Shown here: positions 1 to 8,368 of the stretch, piece by piece
How the letters are laid out: every line of letters starts with the position of its first letter
Position numbering within the stretch: position 1 is the first letter of the stretch
Made by a program: the position numbers and the translations under genes
NCBI GenBank assembly: GCA_947254705.1
Contig: CAMYCX010000019.1
Location: forward strand, 1-18,437
DNA: 18,437 nucleotides
Reading direction: 5' to 3'
DNA from: an uncultured Veillonellaceae bacterium
GTDB lineage: Bacteria > Bacillota > Negativicutes > Veillonellales > Negativicoccaceae
The notes under the pieces: model-generated
The model's input: only the letters and a program-made list of their open reading frames with translations
Database searches by the model: none
What the model was told of the DNA's origin: nothing

Positions 1-194
1 CCATATACCGTTTCGATTTCGCCCAATGAAAATGTTTCAAACGACTTACGAATAGAAACCAAATCTTCGCTGAGCGTCGATTTGGCAATATCAAAATATG
101 CACAAAAATATGACAACGGAATCAATTCATGCGGTCGTGATGTCAACATTTTCGTCAGCGCGGCAATGCGCTCGACCCGTCGTAATCTCGGCAT
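1..194 (-). CDS. purR: Pur operon repressor PurR, N-terminal part (cut by window edge)
   Basis: The 64 visible residues begin MPRLRRVERIAALTKML and continue with HELIPLSYF and AKSTLSEDLVSIRKSFE. This matches the N-terminal winged-helix DNA-binding domain of Bacillus-type PurR, which in that family is followed by a phosphoribosyltransferase-like domain that senses PRPP and represses purine synthesis genes. The ATG at 194 is chosen because an AAAGGTGA ribosome binding site lies just upstream. An ATG at 199 is in another frame. The effector domain lies beyond base 1, so only the DNA-binding half is supported here. The neighbouring one-carbon folate gene, on the same strand, fits a purine/folate theme because 10-formyl-THF feeds purine synthesis. 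The identification is from memory of the family, and the N-terminal signature is quite specific. Confidence 0.85.
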   Translation of the reverse strand, partial: MPRLRRVERIAALTKMLTSRPHELIPLSYFCAYFDIAKSTLSEDLVSIRKSFETFSLGEIETVY

Positions 195-312
195 TCCATT
201 CACCTTTCTTTCACTTTATAGAATACCATAATCATCTGCTCATTTCGACCGTTTTTAACAAAAAAACGACTTGATATTCACATAGCAACGAACAATTTAC
301 CTCTATGACCGT

Positions 313-900
313 TTATTCTACGTCAATTGCAACTTGGCGCATCACCGCCTGCACGCGTTCTTCCCATATCGTCCGTTGATGATCATTCGGCCAATCAACC
401 ATATTCAGCCGAACATTATGCAAAGCCCCTTCTACTGCAGCACAGCCGAACAAAACCGCAAGATCGGCATCCGCACGAATACTCGGCGTAACTTGCGGCA
501 ACAATCGTCGCGCTAGAGCAACTGTCGCCGCAGCTTGCTCTGCCAGCTGTAACGGGATTTCCGTAGCAACCGCCGTTGCTTCACGCAACATCGTTTCTCG
601 TGCCGCATCGGTACGAGGCCGTTTCCATGCCGCCATCAGTCCGGCAAATGCCTTTGCATCTGCTCCGATCAGTCGCAACATCTTCTGTCGACACGTCGCC
701 GCTTTAGCTGCACATGTCTCCATCTCCTCCGTTACGGCGGCATACTTCGGATTGCCTGCGGTAATCCGTGCCGCCATCTCTGCCAATGCCGCCGCTTGTG
801 CACCGACCAATGCGGACGCACCGCCCCCTCCCGGTGTCGGATCGGCACTCGCCAATCGTTCCGTAAACTCACTGATTCGCAACTCTTCCGTAATATCCAT
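313..900 (-). CDS. Cyclodeaminase/cyclohydrolase family protein (FTCD_C-like)
   Basis: A 195-aa protein of the formiminotetrahydrofolate cyclodeaminase / methenyl-THF cyclohydrolase (FchA) family, which interconverts 5,10-methenyl-THF and related one-carbon folates in the cytoplasm. Family hallmarks are visible near the N-terminus: ADPTPGGGGASALVGA at about residues 19-34, then an alanine-rich helical protein ending in VEGALHNVRLNM. The length matches stand-alone FchA-type proteins of about 200 aa. The ATG at 900 is preferred over an in-frame GTG at 906 because GGAGG ends six bases before the ATG but directly abuts the GTG. It reads away from the DJ-1 gene and towards purR, 118 bases further on. 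Whether it is a cyclohydrolase or a cyclodeaminase cannot be settled from sequence alone. The family call is firm. Confidence 0.88.
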   Translation of the reverse strand: MDITEELRISEFTERLASADPTPGGGGASALVGAQAAALAEMAARITAGNPKYAAVTEEMETCAAKAATCRQKMLRLIGADAKAFAGLMAAWKRPRTDAARETMLREATAVATEIPLQLAEQAAATVALARRLLPQVTPSIRADADLAVLFGCAAVEGALHNVRLNMVDWPNDHQRTIWEERVQAVMRQVAIDVE

Positions 901-914
901 ATTCACCCTCCGTC

Positions 915-943
915 ATGACGAAACTCATCTTCTTTGTTATACT
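915..943 (+). promoter_or_regulatory. Sigma-70-type promoter for the DJ-1 gene
   Basis: ATGACG (915-920) and TATACT (938-943) are separated by 17 bases, giving 4/6 and 5/6 matches to the -35 and -10 consensus. The expected transcript start near 950 leaves an AAAGGAG site and the GTG start at 970 in a normal leader. It overlaps the divergent cyclodeaminase upstream region. Not experimentally known. Confidence 0.55.
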
Positions 944-969
944 ATATAGTAGCAGAAAGGAGTGGTATT

Positions 970-1560
970 GTGAAAAAAGTCATGGTATTGTTAAGTGAAC
1001 GTTATGAAGAAACGGAAGCATTGATTGTCACCACCTACTTACGGCGTGCCGAAATTTTTGTCGATACCGTTGCCACGGGCGACTCACTCGACACTTTCGG
1101 AGATCATTGTATACCGATTCGCGCAGATAAGCGACTTGCCGACATCAATCCGGACGATTATGCGGCCGTCATTACGCCCGGCGGCCTCGGAGGATCGCAA
1201 GCGTTGGCAGCAGATCAACGAGTCACCAATTTGATTGCCGATTTCTATCGACAGGGAAAAATCGTCGGCTCGATTTGCGCCAGCCCCATCGTTCTCACTG
1301 CAGCCGGCATCGCTTCGGAAATTGAGGGCGTTTGTTATCCGGGATGCGAATCACAAGTCGGATTCAAAGTGACTCACGAGGATGCGGTCTATGTCGACGG
1401 TCATGTCGTCACCAGTCGCGGTCCTCTGACCGCACCGTTCTTCGCGCTCAAACTGATTGAATTGCTGGAAGGACATGATGCCGCCCAAAATGTCGCACAA
1501 CAAATTTTATTCCCGTTGGTCAAAAAAACATTGACCCACTGCACTTGCTTTGATGAATAA
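970..1560 (+). CDS. DJ-1/PfpI family protein (YajL-like)
   Basis: A 196-aa cytoplasmic protein of the DJ-1/ThiJ/PfpI superfamily. The nucleophile Cys103 sits in the elbow GSICASP. The conserved glutamate that polarises it is Glu16 in YEETEALIV. The glycine-rich ITPGGLGGSQAL loop precedes the elbow. Members are linked to protein or nucleotide deglycation, glyoxalase III activity or chaperone-like oxidative stress roles, and the exact activity here is not known. The GTG at 970 is chosen because GGAG lies seven bases upstream and the protein then begins MKKVMVLLSERYEETEA as DJ-1 proteins do. A longer reading from TTG at 934 would start inside the -10 box. It is a single-gene unit, divergent from the folate gene, and ends at a perfect palindromic terminator. 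Confidence 0.92.
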   Translation: MKKVMVLLSERYEETEALIVTTYLRRAEIFVDTVATGDSLDTFGDHCIPIRADKRLADINPDDYAAVITPGGLGGSQALAADQRVTNLIADFYRQGKIVGSICASPIVLTAAGIASEIEGVCYPGCESQVGFKVTHEDAVYVDGHVVTSRGPLTAPFFALKLIELLEGHDAAQNVAQQILFPLVKKTLTHCTCFDE

Positions 1561-1570
1561 TACGTAAATC

Positions 1571-1598
1571 AAAAGCCGTTCCCTAGGGAACGGCTTTT
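1571..1598. terminator. Bidirectional intrinsic terminator (DJ-1 gene / secF)
   Basis: A perfect 28-base palindrome: AAAAGCCGTTCCC then its exact complement, giving a GC-rich stem flanked by A4 and T4. It lies 10 bases after the DJ-1 stop and 33 bases after the convergent secF stop, so it can end transcripts from both sides. Confidence 0.9.
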
Positions 1599-1631
1599 GT
1601 GTATGAAACGTCTGTCGACATCTCCATTCAT

Positions 1632-2540
1632 TTACGCATTGTTCTGTGTCCGTAAGCTGTGATGACGACGTCCGTCATACGTACGCCATACCATCCAAAG
1701 CGATGTCGCTATACAAAGCGACGAGTACGCCCCGCTGATAAACCCGACCAACATCACAAGAGCAAAGTTTTTCGTTGTCTCCCCGCCGAAGAAATACAGC
1801 GATCCGACAGCAAACAATACCGTCGTCAACGTGTACATACTCCGCGTGATGCTTTGCTTAATACTGTCATTTGCCAACACTTCAAACGAATCCGTCTTGC
1901 GATGCGTCCGTAAGTTTTCACGGACACGGTCAAAAATAACGACTGATTCATTCATCGAGTAACCGATAACAGTCAAAATCGCGGCCAGAAATGAAGCGTC
2001 AATCTCCAGCTGGAAAAATGAAAACACGCCGAGCACGACAATAATATCATGCGTAATGGCCGTAATACAGGAAATTCCGATACGATACTCGAAACGATAA
2101 GAAATATATGCAACCAAGGCGGCGAATGCCACCAACAAATTCAAAATCGCATGTTCGGTCACTTCCGATCCGATGACGGCACCGACACTTTCAATCCGCT
2201 TAACTGTTGCACCGCCCAAATCCTGATTTACGTGAGCGATGACTTGATTGGACTCTTCCGCCGTCAAATTATGTGTACGGATCATCACGGACTTGGCACT
2301 TTCATTCGTATCACTGCCGGTCAATTGGATCATGCTGGACTGAAGATTGTCCTGTTCCAATACGGTTCGTACTTCCGCCACTGTCACCGGACGGTTAAAC
2401 TCCAAATCCAAAATCGTACCGCCCGTAAAATCGATACCCCAGTTAAACCCGAATACAAACATCGAAACGATACACGGTATCATAAAGAGCCCGGAAATAG
2501 TAAACCACCATTTGCGATAAGTGACAAGATTCCACTTCAT
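1632..2540 (-). CDS. secF: Protein translocase subunit SecF
   Basis: A 302-aa inner-membrane subunit of the SecDF complex, which uses the proton-motive force to help pull proteins through SecYEG. After a first membrane segment (about residues 12-32) comes the family motif GIDFTGGT at 35-42, then the periplasmic domain, then a five-segment membrane block containing the TVIGYSMNESVVIFDRVREN signature. The ATG at 2540 overlaps the secD stop as ATGA, which implies translational coupling, and a GGGGG site lies nine bases upstream. A longer reading to 2576 would start inside secD and add non-family residues. It is the last gene of the long ruv-que-sec operon and is followed by the palindromic terminator. 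Confidence 0.96.
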   Translation of the reverse strand: MKWNLVTYRKWWFTISGLFMIPCIVSMFVFGFNWGIDFTGGTILDLEFNRPVTVAEVRTVLEQDNLQSSMIQLTGSDTNESAKSVMIRTHNLTAEESNQVIAHVNQDLGGATVKRIESVGAVIGSEVTEHAILNLLVAFAALVAYISYRFEYRIGISCITAITHDIIVVLGVFSFFQLEIDASFLAAILTVIGYSMNESVVIFDRVRENLRTHRKTDSFEVLANDSIKQSITRSMYTLTTVLFAVGSLYFFGGETTKNFALVMLVGFISGAYSSLCIATSLWMVWRTYDGRRHHSLRTQNNA

Positions 2541-3763
2541 TTCGCATAACCCCCTTTCCGTGCACCGAAAAGCCACGGGTTATGTACCGCATTGGCATTA
2601 ATCAACATCATGAGCAGCGTGCGACTGACTGTAATCGCCGTAAACATGCTGACAAGCACACCCAAACCGAGTGTCACGGCAAACCCCTTAATCGTACCGC
2701 TCCCCATGACAAACAGAATCAGCGCGGTAATCATGACCGTCATATTCGCATCAAAAATCGTTGCAAAAGCCCGTTTAAATCCAGACTGAATTGCCAAACG
2801 CAGCACTTTGCCGGCTGCAATCTCTTCTTTAAATCGTTCAAAAATAAGAATATTCGCGTCAACCGCCATCCCGATGGAAAGGATTACCCCTGCAATCCCC
2901 GGCAATGTCAACGTGGCGTTGAGCAGTTTCAAAATGGTGAGCAACAATAAAACGTACACGAGCAGTGCCACATTCGCAATGAAACCGTTCACACGATAAA
3001 TCGCCAACATGAACAATACGATCAGTCCGAGTCCGATACTAAACGCCCGCACGCTCTTATCCTTGGAGTCTTGTCCCAGTGACGGACCGACGGTACGGAC
3101 TTCCATCACTTCCACCTTGACCGGCAACGCGCCGCTGCGCAGCAAAATGGCTAAATCTTTGGCTTCTTCCAGCGACCGGTTCCCCGTAATGACCGCTTTA
3201 CCGCCGACAATCGGTTCATTGACGACCGGATTGGTCAATACTTCACCGTCAAGCTCAATCGCGATATGGCGTCCGACATTTTCCGTCGTCAGTTCGGCAA
3301 ACTTTTTCCCGCCCGCGTCATTAAATTCAATAGCTACCAGCGGCTGATTCCCTTGTCCGAGCTCTTCTTTGGCGTTGGCCAAGTCTTCCCCGGATAAACG
3401 AACGTTACCTTCTTCATCTTTAAATTGAAGGACGGCTGTCTTACCGATCGTCTTAATCGCTTTTTCCGGATCACGCTCACCCGGCAGTTCGATAATCACA
3501 CGACGCGATCCTTCGCGTTGAATGACCGGCTCCGTCAACCCCATTTCGTTGATCCGTCGCTCCATAATTTTCACAACCTGCTCAACGTCTTGATCCGTTA
3601 CGGCATGAATGTCCGTATCTTTGGCTTCCAGCACGATATGCGTACCGCCCTGCAAGTCCAAACCTTGCTTGATCGATCCCGCCAAATCACCGACCTTAAA
3701 TACAAACAAGCCGATAATCGCCAGTACCGCCAGCGCAAATTTCAACATTTCATTGATGCGCAA
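2537..3763 (-). CDS. secD: Protein translocase subunit SecD
   Basis: A 408-aa inner-membrane partner of SecF. It has an N-terminal membrane helix (FALAVLAIIGLFVF), then the signature QGLDLQGGTHIVLEA, a P1-like periplasmic domain with the ERRINEMGLTEPVIQ segment, and a C-terminal six-helix block including SIGMAVDANILIFERFKEE. The TTG at 3763 is the likely start. A strong GGAGGGGAGG site lies about seven bases upstream, and the next in-frame ATG (3748) is too far from it. A longer ATG reading to 3799 would begin before that site. The start overlaps the end of the preceding cyclo-ligase gene by 14 bases, and the stop overlaps secF. The order yajC-(ligase)-secD-secF keeps the usual Sec accessory cluster. 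Confidence 0.96.
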   Translation of the reverse strand: MRINEMLKFALAVLAIIGLFVFKVGDLAGSIKQGLDLQGGTHIVLEAKDTDIHAVTDQDVEQVVKIMERRINEMGLTEPVIQREGSRRVIIELPGERDPEKAIKTIGKTAVLQFKDEEGNVRLSGEDLANAKEELGQGNQPLVAIEFNDAGGKKFAELTTENVGRHIAIELDGEVLTNPVVNEPIVGGKAVITGNRSLEEAKDLAILLRSGALPVKVEVMEVRTVGPSLGQDSKDKSVRAFSIGLGLIVLFMLAIYRVNGFIANVALLVYVLLLLTILKLLNATLTLPGIAGVILSIGMAVDANILIFERFKEEIAAGKVLRLAIQSGFKRAFATIFDANMTVMITALILFVMGSGTIKGFAVTLGLGVLVSMFTAITVSRTLLMMLINANAVHNPWLFGARKGGYAK

Positions 3764-4367
3764 AATAATTCCTCCCCTCCGCGCCGCCGCGCGGTTCATA
3801 CCATGCCGACTCCGTTACGACGGCATCCATCATTGCATCCGTCGCTGTCATCGGTATGTCATCACTGAGCATGCATTCCGCGGCAATACCGACACGAAAC
3901 GCCTGCATTTGCGACAGATAGCGGTCATAGTACCCGCCGCCCGCACCGAGCCGTGCACCGTTACGACTGAATGCCGTCCCCGGAACCAATACTAAATCGA
4001 TGTCCGTTCGTGCTGCCACCGCGCTCACATCAATCGGCTCACGAATCCCCCACGTCCGCGGCTCGACCGCCGCAAGGTCGGTTAATCGCACCGCCTGCAT
4101 GACGCCGCGCACCTTTGTCAGCACCGGCACAACTACTGTTTTCCCTGTGGCCAGTGCCATGCTGATTACGGCATCGATATTGATCTCCGTCGGCATTGCC
4201 AAATAGGCCATAACCGTTTGCGCGTTTTGCCACACCGGCTGTGCCGTCAACCGCCGTATCAGGCTCTCGGTACCTGCGGTATGGGTTGCCGCACGCGCCC
4301 GTAACGGCAAAACAGAGCGGCGCAGAGCCGCTTTTCGCTCTTGCGCCGTCGGTGTCTCATTTGTCAT
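3750..4367 (-). CDS. 5-formyltetrahydrofolate cyclo-ligase family protein
   Basis: A 205-aa cytoplasmic enzyme that converts 5-formyl-THF to 5,10-methenyl-THF using ATP. The family signature GARLGAGGGYYDRYL lies about 40 residues before the C-terminus, preceded by LVLVPGTAFSRNG, with a basic N-terminal segment RKAALRRSVL and the AYLAMPTEINI strand. The ATG at 4367 gives the family length. An upstream extension would overlap yajC by more than 100 bases and add a basic, unrelated tail. The gene overlaps yajC by 11 bases and secD by 14, so it is embedded in the sec cluster although its chemistry belongs to folate metabolism. With the cyclodeaminase gene near the window start it makes two enzymes acting on methenyl-THF in this region. 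Confidence 0.9.
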   Translation of the reverse strand: MTNETPTAQERKAALRRSVLPLRARAATHTAGTESLIRRLTAQPVWQNAQTVMAYLAMPTEINIDAVISMALATGKTVVVPVLTKVRGVMQAVRLTDLAAVEPRTWGIREPIDVSAVAARTDIDLVLVPGTAFSRNGARLGAGGGYYDRYLSQMQAFRVGIAAECMLSDDIPMTATDAMMDAVVTESAWYEPRGGAEGRNYFAHQ

Positions 4368-4695
4368 GAGTCGCCTCATCATCTTGTGCGGCTGCCACTT
4401 CTTTGGCAACCTCTTCTTCCTCTTCTTCATACTGGAACTTGTGAACCGCTGCTTTTGCAACGCGAATTTCCGTTTTCGGTGCAATTTGCAACACAACGAT
4501 TTCGCCCTTGATGGCTTTCACCGTACCGTACAAACCGCCGACAGTAATGACCTTGCTGTTTTTCGACAGCTGTTCCAAAAACTGCTTACGCTCCGCTTTT
4601 TCCTTTTTTTGCGGACGATACAACAGAAAATAAAAGATCCCGATCATCAGCAAAAACGGCCACGCCGCATTAAATAAAGGCATGATTTGATCCAT
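4357..4695 (-). CDS. yajC: Preprotein translocase subunit YajC
   Basis: A 112-aa single-span membrane protein associated with SecDF. The N-terminal helix (FNAAWPFLLMIGIFYFLLY) is followed directly by the family motif RPQKKEKAERKQF and the KVITVGGLYGTV strand. The tail is acidic, with six glutamates in a row (about residues 90-95), and is a little longer than in minimal YajC. The ATG at 4695 has a GGGGGTGA site just upstream. The 64-base gap to tgt contains no convincing terminator, so read-through from tgt is likely. Confidence 0.95.
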   Translation of the reverse strand: MDQIMPLFNAAWPFLLMIGIFYFLLYRPQKKEKAERKQFLEQLSKNSKVITVGGLYGTVKAIKGEIVVLQIAPKTEIRVAKAAVHKFQYEEEEEEVAKEVAAAQDDEATHDK

Positions 4696-4759
4696 ATTGT
4701 CACCCCCTATACATTCTGTTTTATTCTATCATACTCCGTGCATCACTGCACCATTATTT

Positions 4760-5887
4760 TTATACCGGTTTCGATGTGCGCTGCCAACGTTGCCAAAATT
4801 CATCACGAAAAGACGTAAACCGGTCCTCCAAAATCGCCTCCCGCATCTCACGCATCAACTGTTGCAGAAAATGCAAATTATGGATACTGAGCAAACGAAA
4901 TGCAAAGATTTCTTCCGCTTTGTACAAATGTCGGATATACGCCCGGGTATAGTTCCGACAGGCATAGCAGTCGCAATCTTCCGCCAAAGGAATAAACTCC
5001 CGCTCGTACTGCTTATTTTTAATATTGAGCCGTCCCTCCCGCGTCATCGCCATCCCGTTACGAGCCACTCGCGTGGGATACACACAATCAAACATATCCA
5101 CACCGCGTAAAACGCCTTCTACCAGACAATCCGGAGTACCGACTCCCATGAGATAACGAGCTTTATCCCGAGGCAACAAGTCCGTCGATACTTCCAACAT
5201 CTCATACATCAGATCGTGCGGTTCGCCGACAGATAAACCGCCGATACCGTACCCGTCAAAATCAAGCGCCACCAACTCACGTGCACTTTCTTTTCGCAAA
5301 TCGGCATACATACCGCCTTGCACAATACCGAACAGTCCCTGCCGCGGATGCTCATGTACGGCAAGACATCGTTTTGCCCAACGCGTCGTCCGTGCCGTTG
5401 ACCGTGCCGCATAATCATGCTCCGCCGGGTACGGAATGCATTCATCAAATGCCATTGCAATATCCGCTCCCAACTGCATTTGCACCCGTGTTGCGATTTC
5501 AGGCGACAAAAATTGCTTTGCACCGTCCAGATGGGAGCGGAATTCTACCCCGTCTTCCGTAATTTTCCGCATGGCCCCCAAACTGAAGACCTGAAACCCG
5601 CCACTGTCCGTCAGTATCGCCTTGGGCCAATGCATGAACTTATGTAAACCGCCCGCTTCCGCAACCAAGTCCGCCCCCGGCCGCAGAAAGAGATGATACG
5701 TATTTGCCAAAATAATTCCGGCCCCCGTCGCCGCCACTTCTTCGGGAGAAAGCGTTTTTACCGTTGCTTGCGTGCCGACCGGCATAAACATCGGCGTCGG
5801 ATATGTTCCGTGAGGCGTATGAAGAAGTCCTGCCCGCGCGCCTGTCCGTGCATCCGTATGCACCGATTCATATCGAATTATCGCCAT
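4760..5887 (-). CDS. tgt: tRNA-guanine transglycosylase
   Basis: A 375-aa enzyme that exchanges guanine-34 of tRNAs with GUN anticodons for preQ1 in queuosine biosynthesis. Visible signatures are TDSGGFQVFSL with Asp94 as the general acid/base, GIVQGG at 187-192, GVDMFDCVYPTR around 262-273 with the nucleophilic aspartate, and the zinc site Cys304, Cys306, Cys309 plus His335. The length matches bacterial Tgt. The ATG at 5887 gives the usual N-terminus MAIIRYESV. The in-frame extension to 5998 would run into queA and add unrelated residues. The ribosome site (GGCGG) is weak, but the gene starts 10 bases after the queA stop, so coupling is likely. Confidence 0.97.
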   Translation of the reverse strand: MAIIRYESVHTDARTGARAGLLHTPHGTYPTPMFMPVGTQATVKTLSPEEVAATGAGIILANTYHLFLRPGADLVAEAGGLHKFMHWPKAILTDSGGFQVFSLGAMRKITEDGVEFRSHLDGAKQFLSPEIATRVQMQLGADIAMAFDECIPYPAEHDYAARSTARTTRWAKRCLAVHEHPRQGLFGIVQGGMYADLRKESARELVALDFDGYGIGGLSVGEPHDLMYEMLEVSTDLLPRDKARYLMGVGTPDCLVEGVLRGVDMFDCVYPTRVARNGMAMTREGRLNIKNKQYEREFIPLAEDCDCYACRNYTRAYIRHLYKAEEIFAFRLLSIHNLHFLQQLMREMREAILEDRFTSFRDEFWQRWQRTSKPV

Positions 5888-5897
5888 GCCATACCGC

Positions 5898-6914
5898 CTA
5901 TCTGATCCACATCGCATCACCGAAACTGAAAAACCGGTACTTGGCTGCGACCGCTTCCCGATACGCTGCCAATACATGTTCTTTCCCGGCAAATGCACTA
6001 ATCATCATCAATAATGTCGATTGCGGCAAATGAAAATTTGTCACCATCGCATCGACCATCCGAAACGTATATCCCGGATAAATAAATAATTCGGTTGTGC
6101 CTGCGCCGGCCCGTAATACGCCGTCCGCTCCTGCCGACTCCAGCGTTCGCACCGATGTCGTCCCGACCGCGACAATGCGTCGTCCTTCCGCCTTGGCACG
6201 ATTCACCGCTCTCGCCGTTTCTTCGCTTACGGCATACGCTTCTTCATGCATCGTATGATCTTCAATCCGCTCCACGCTGACAGGACGAAATGTTCCCAAA
6301 CCGACATGCAGCGTTACATACTGGATGTCCGCGCCCCGTGCCGCCAATTCCCGCAATACCGCGGGTGTAAAGTGAAGCCCCGCCGTCGGTGCGGCAGCGG
6401 ACCCGTCTACCGACGAGTACACCGTCTGATAACGTTCCCGATCTTCCAGTCGCTCATGAATATACGGCGGTAAGGGCATCTCACCGATCGCCTCCAACTG
6501 CGCCTTGAATGTGCCCGTATAGCGAAAACGGACGATACGTCCGCCAAAATCCGTGCGATCTTCCACTACTCCGTGAAGATGATCACCAAAAGACAACTCC
6601 GTTCCCGGCAACACCTTTTTCCCCGGCTTTACCAACACTTCCCAACGGTCATCTCCGAGCGGATGCAACAACAGCACTTCCACCCGTCCGCCCGTCGGTC
6701 GGGTTCCATACAGTCGCGCCGGCAAGACGCGTGTATTATTAAAGACCCATACATCGCCCTCGCGGACCTCATGCAAGATATCGCAAAACGTGCCTTGCGT
6801 TGTGTCTCCCGTTGTTCGGTCCAAGGTCAAGAGCCGTGAAGAATCGCGCGGCTCGATCGGTGTTTGGGCAATCCGCTCCGGCGGTAATTCATAATCAAAC
6901 TCCCGTACGTCCAT
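5898..6914 (-). CDS. queA: S-adenosylmethionine:tRNA ribosyltransferase-isomerase
   Basis: A 338-aa enzyme that moves the ribosyl group of SAM onto preQ1-34 of tRNA, forming epoxyqueuosine. It acts directly after Tgt. Family segments are the N-terminal FDYELPPERIAQTPIEPRDSSRLL, the VFNNTRVLPARL strand, SAAAPTAGLHFT, VTLHVGLGTFRPV, and VTNFHLPQSTLLMMISAFAG near the C-terminus. Length and motif order are normal. The ATG at 6914 has a GAAGGGA site upstream. It is 11 bases after the spoIID stop and 10 before tgt, which is the classic queA-tgt pair. Confidence 0.97.
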   Translation of the reverse strand: MDVREFDYELPPERIAQTPIEPRDSSRLLTLDRTTGDTTQGTFCDILHEVREGDVWVFNNTRVLPARLYGTRPTGGRVEVLLLHPLGDDRWEVLVKPGKKVLPGTELSFGDHLHGVVEDRTDFGGRIVRFRYTGTFKAQLEAIGEMPLPPYIHERLEDRERYQTVYSSVDGSAAAPTAGLHFTPAVLRELAARGADIQYVTLHVGLGTFRPVSVERIEDHTMHEEAYAVSEETARAVNRAKAEGRRIVAVGTTSVRTLESAGADGVLRAGAGTTELFIYPGYTFRMVDAMVTNFHLPQSTLLMMISAFAGKEHVLAAYREAVAAKYRFFSFGDAMWIR

Positions 6915-6925
6915 TTAATCCCTTC

Positions 6926-8368
6926 TCAATACCAATTCGTCAATTCCGTATTCCGATAAAAGTGTGCTAAAATCGCGCGATAATACAACGGATCGTCATC
7001 GCGATTTTGTGCCATAATCTGCGCTCCCCATTGCGACAGTCCCAAGCCGTGTCCGTAGCCGTAACCGATGATATCGATGGTACCGCCTTTGCCGACTTGA
7101 ATATCAAACATAGTGCTGCGTAAATCAAACATCTGTTGGAACAAATTACCGCTAACGATTTTTTTCCCTTTTTTGCCTTCAATGACAATCATCTTGACAC
7201 GTCCCGATACCCCGCGGTCCGCTTTTTTCATCGGTGCTTTCGTCAACTTGGACAATTGAATTTTGCGAATATCACCGACATCATATCCGCGTGCCGTAAG
7301 CTCTGCGCCCAGTCTCCGCAACGAAACCGTCACCTTCCACGGTTGTTTCGTATACGAATTCAGCGGCTCTTGCACGGCACGTAAATAAGGAATCGCATTC
7401 CCCCAAATATTTTCACTGTCCTCGGTATAACCGCCGCCATGCGCAAAAAACATGGCATCAATCGGACGGCCGTCGTAAACAAGTACTTCGCCGCAAGTAT
7501 CTCGCACCGCTCTCGTGGTCCGTTCCGTTTCCGCAGATAATCCGCCATACACTTGTGAAGCAATCGTATCGACCACGTCAAATCCCTGCGCGCCGTAGGT
7601 TCCGCGATGTGCCAACGCATACGAACGTGCCGCTACCGCCTGTGCCCGCAATGCATTCCGTTCCCATGAGGGCGACACCTCTTTGGGCACAACTCCGCAA
7701 AGGTAGCTTTCAAGCGATACTTCATTCACTACCGTCACGCCTCCGGCCCCCACCGTCGGAATCAATCGCAAAATTCCCCGATACGGCGTCTCATCATACG
7801 TTACGACATCATCACCGCGGCCGCGTACATACACGGTTTTGCCGACAGGCGTACCGTTGACATGTAAAACATCACCGATTCGCGTCACGCGAACACTTGT
7901 CCCTGCAGGAAACGACTTCCACTTTTTGACACCGTCAAATACGGTAAATTCGCCTTGTGCACCGACCGTTGCTACACTGCACCCGCGTGCAATACCGACC
8001 GCGATCGGCGGTCCGTTCGCCGCCACAAACTCTTCCCCCGCGACCGACATGGCCTGTACGGTCGTCCCTTCTGTCGAGGCAGACACACTTTTTACGGAAG
8101 GCATATCCGTACGGGTCTGTGTTTTTTTTGTACGTGTTACTGTATTCTCTTTCGCTACCGACTTGACTCGCGTTCTCTTTTCTTTGCGATCCGCTCGTTT
8201 AACCGTTTTCTTGCTGTTTTCCGAGCGCACCTGCGTTACCGTTGCAACATTGTTTCTTCCCTGTATCGTCGGTGCGCCTTTTACACCGGCCGCCTCCACG
8301 GTGGAACTGCTCCATGCGAGCAGTAATGCACATACCAATGTACCGATCCATCGTTTCTTATTCATCAT
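6926..8368 (-). CDS. SpoIID/LytB-family cell-wall protein
   Basis: A 480-aa exported protein. It begins with a signal peptide (KKRWIGTLVCALLLAWSS, cleavage probably near VEA-AG), then a Lys/Arg/Thr-rich low-complexity stretch (about 45-90), then the SpoIID domain (about 200-470). Hallmarks are ESYLCGVVPKEVSPSW, LRAQAVAARSYAL, MFFAHGGGYTEDSENIWG and GYGYGHGLGLSQWGAQ. SpoIID is a lytic transglycosylase in sporulation and LytB is an amidase enhancer. In this operon a general cell-wall role is as likely as sporulation. Two adjacent ATG codons (8368, 8365) follow a GGAG site. The second has the better spacing, and the difference is one residue. It starts right after the DUF2905 stop. No other sporulation gene is visible. 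Confidence 0.93.
   Translation of the reverse strand: MMNKKRWIGTLVCALLLAWSSSTVEAAGVKGAPTIQGRNNVATVTQVRSENSKKTVKRADRKEKRTRVKSVAKENTVTRTKKTQTRTDMPSVKSVSASTEGTTVQAMSVAGEEFVAANGPPIAVGIARGCSVATVGAQGEFTVFDGVKKWKSFPAGTSVRVTRIGDVLHVNGTPVGKTVYVRGRGDDVVTYDETPYRGILRLIPTVGAGGVTVVNEVSLESYLCGVVPKEVSPSWERNALRAQAVAARSYALAHRGTYGAQGFDVVDTIASQVYGGLSAETERTTRAVRDTCGEVLVYDGRPIDAMFFAHGGGYTEDSENIWGNAIPYLRAVQEPLNSYTKQPWKVTVSLRRLGAELTARGYDVGDIRKIQLSKLTKAPMKKADRGVSGRVKMIVIEGKKGKKIVSGNLFQQMFDLRSTMFDIQVGKGGTIDIIGYGYGHGLGLSQWGAQIMAQNRDDDPLYYRAILAHFYRNTELTNWY

Noticed and set aside
934..969. Upstream TTG start for the DJ-1 gene
   Set aside because: It lies inside the promoter -10 region, and the GTG at 970 has a good ribosome site and gives the family N-terminus.
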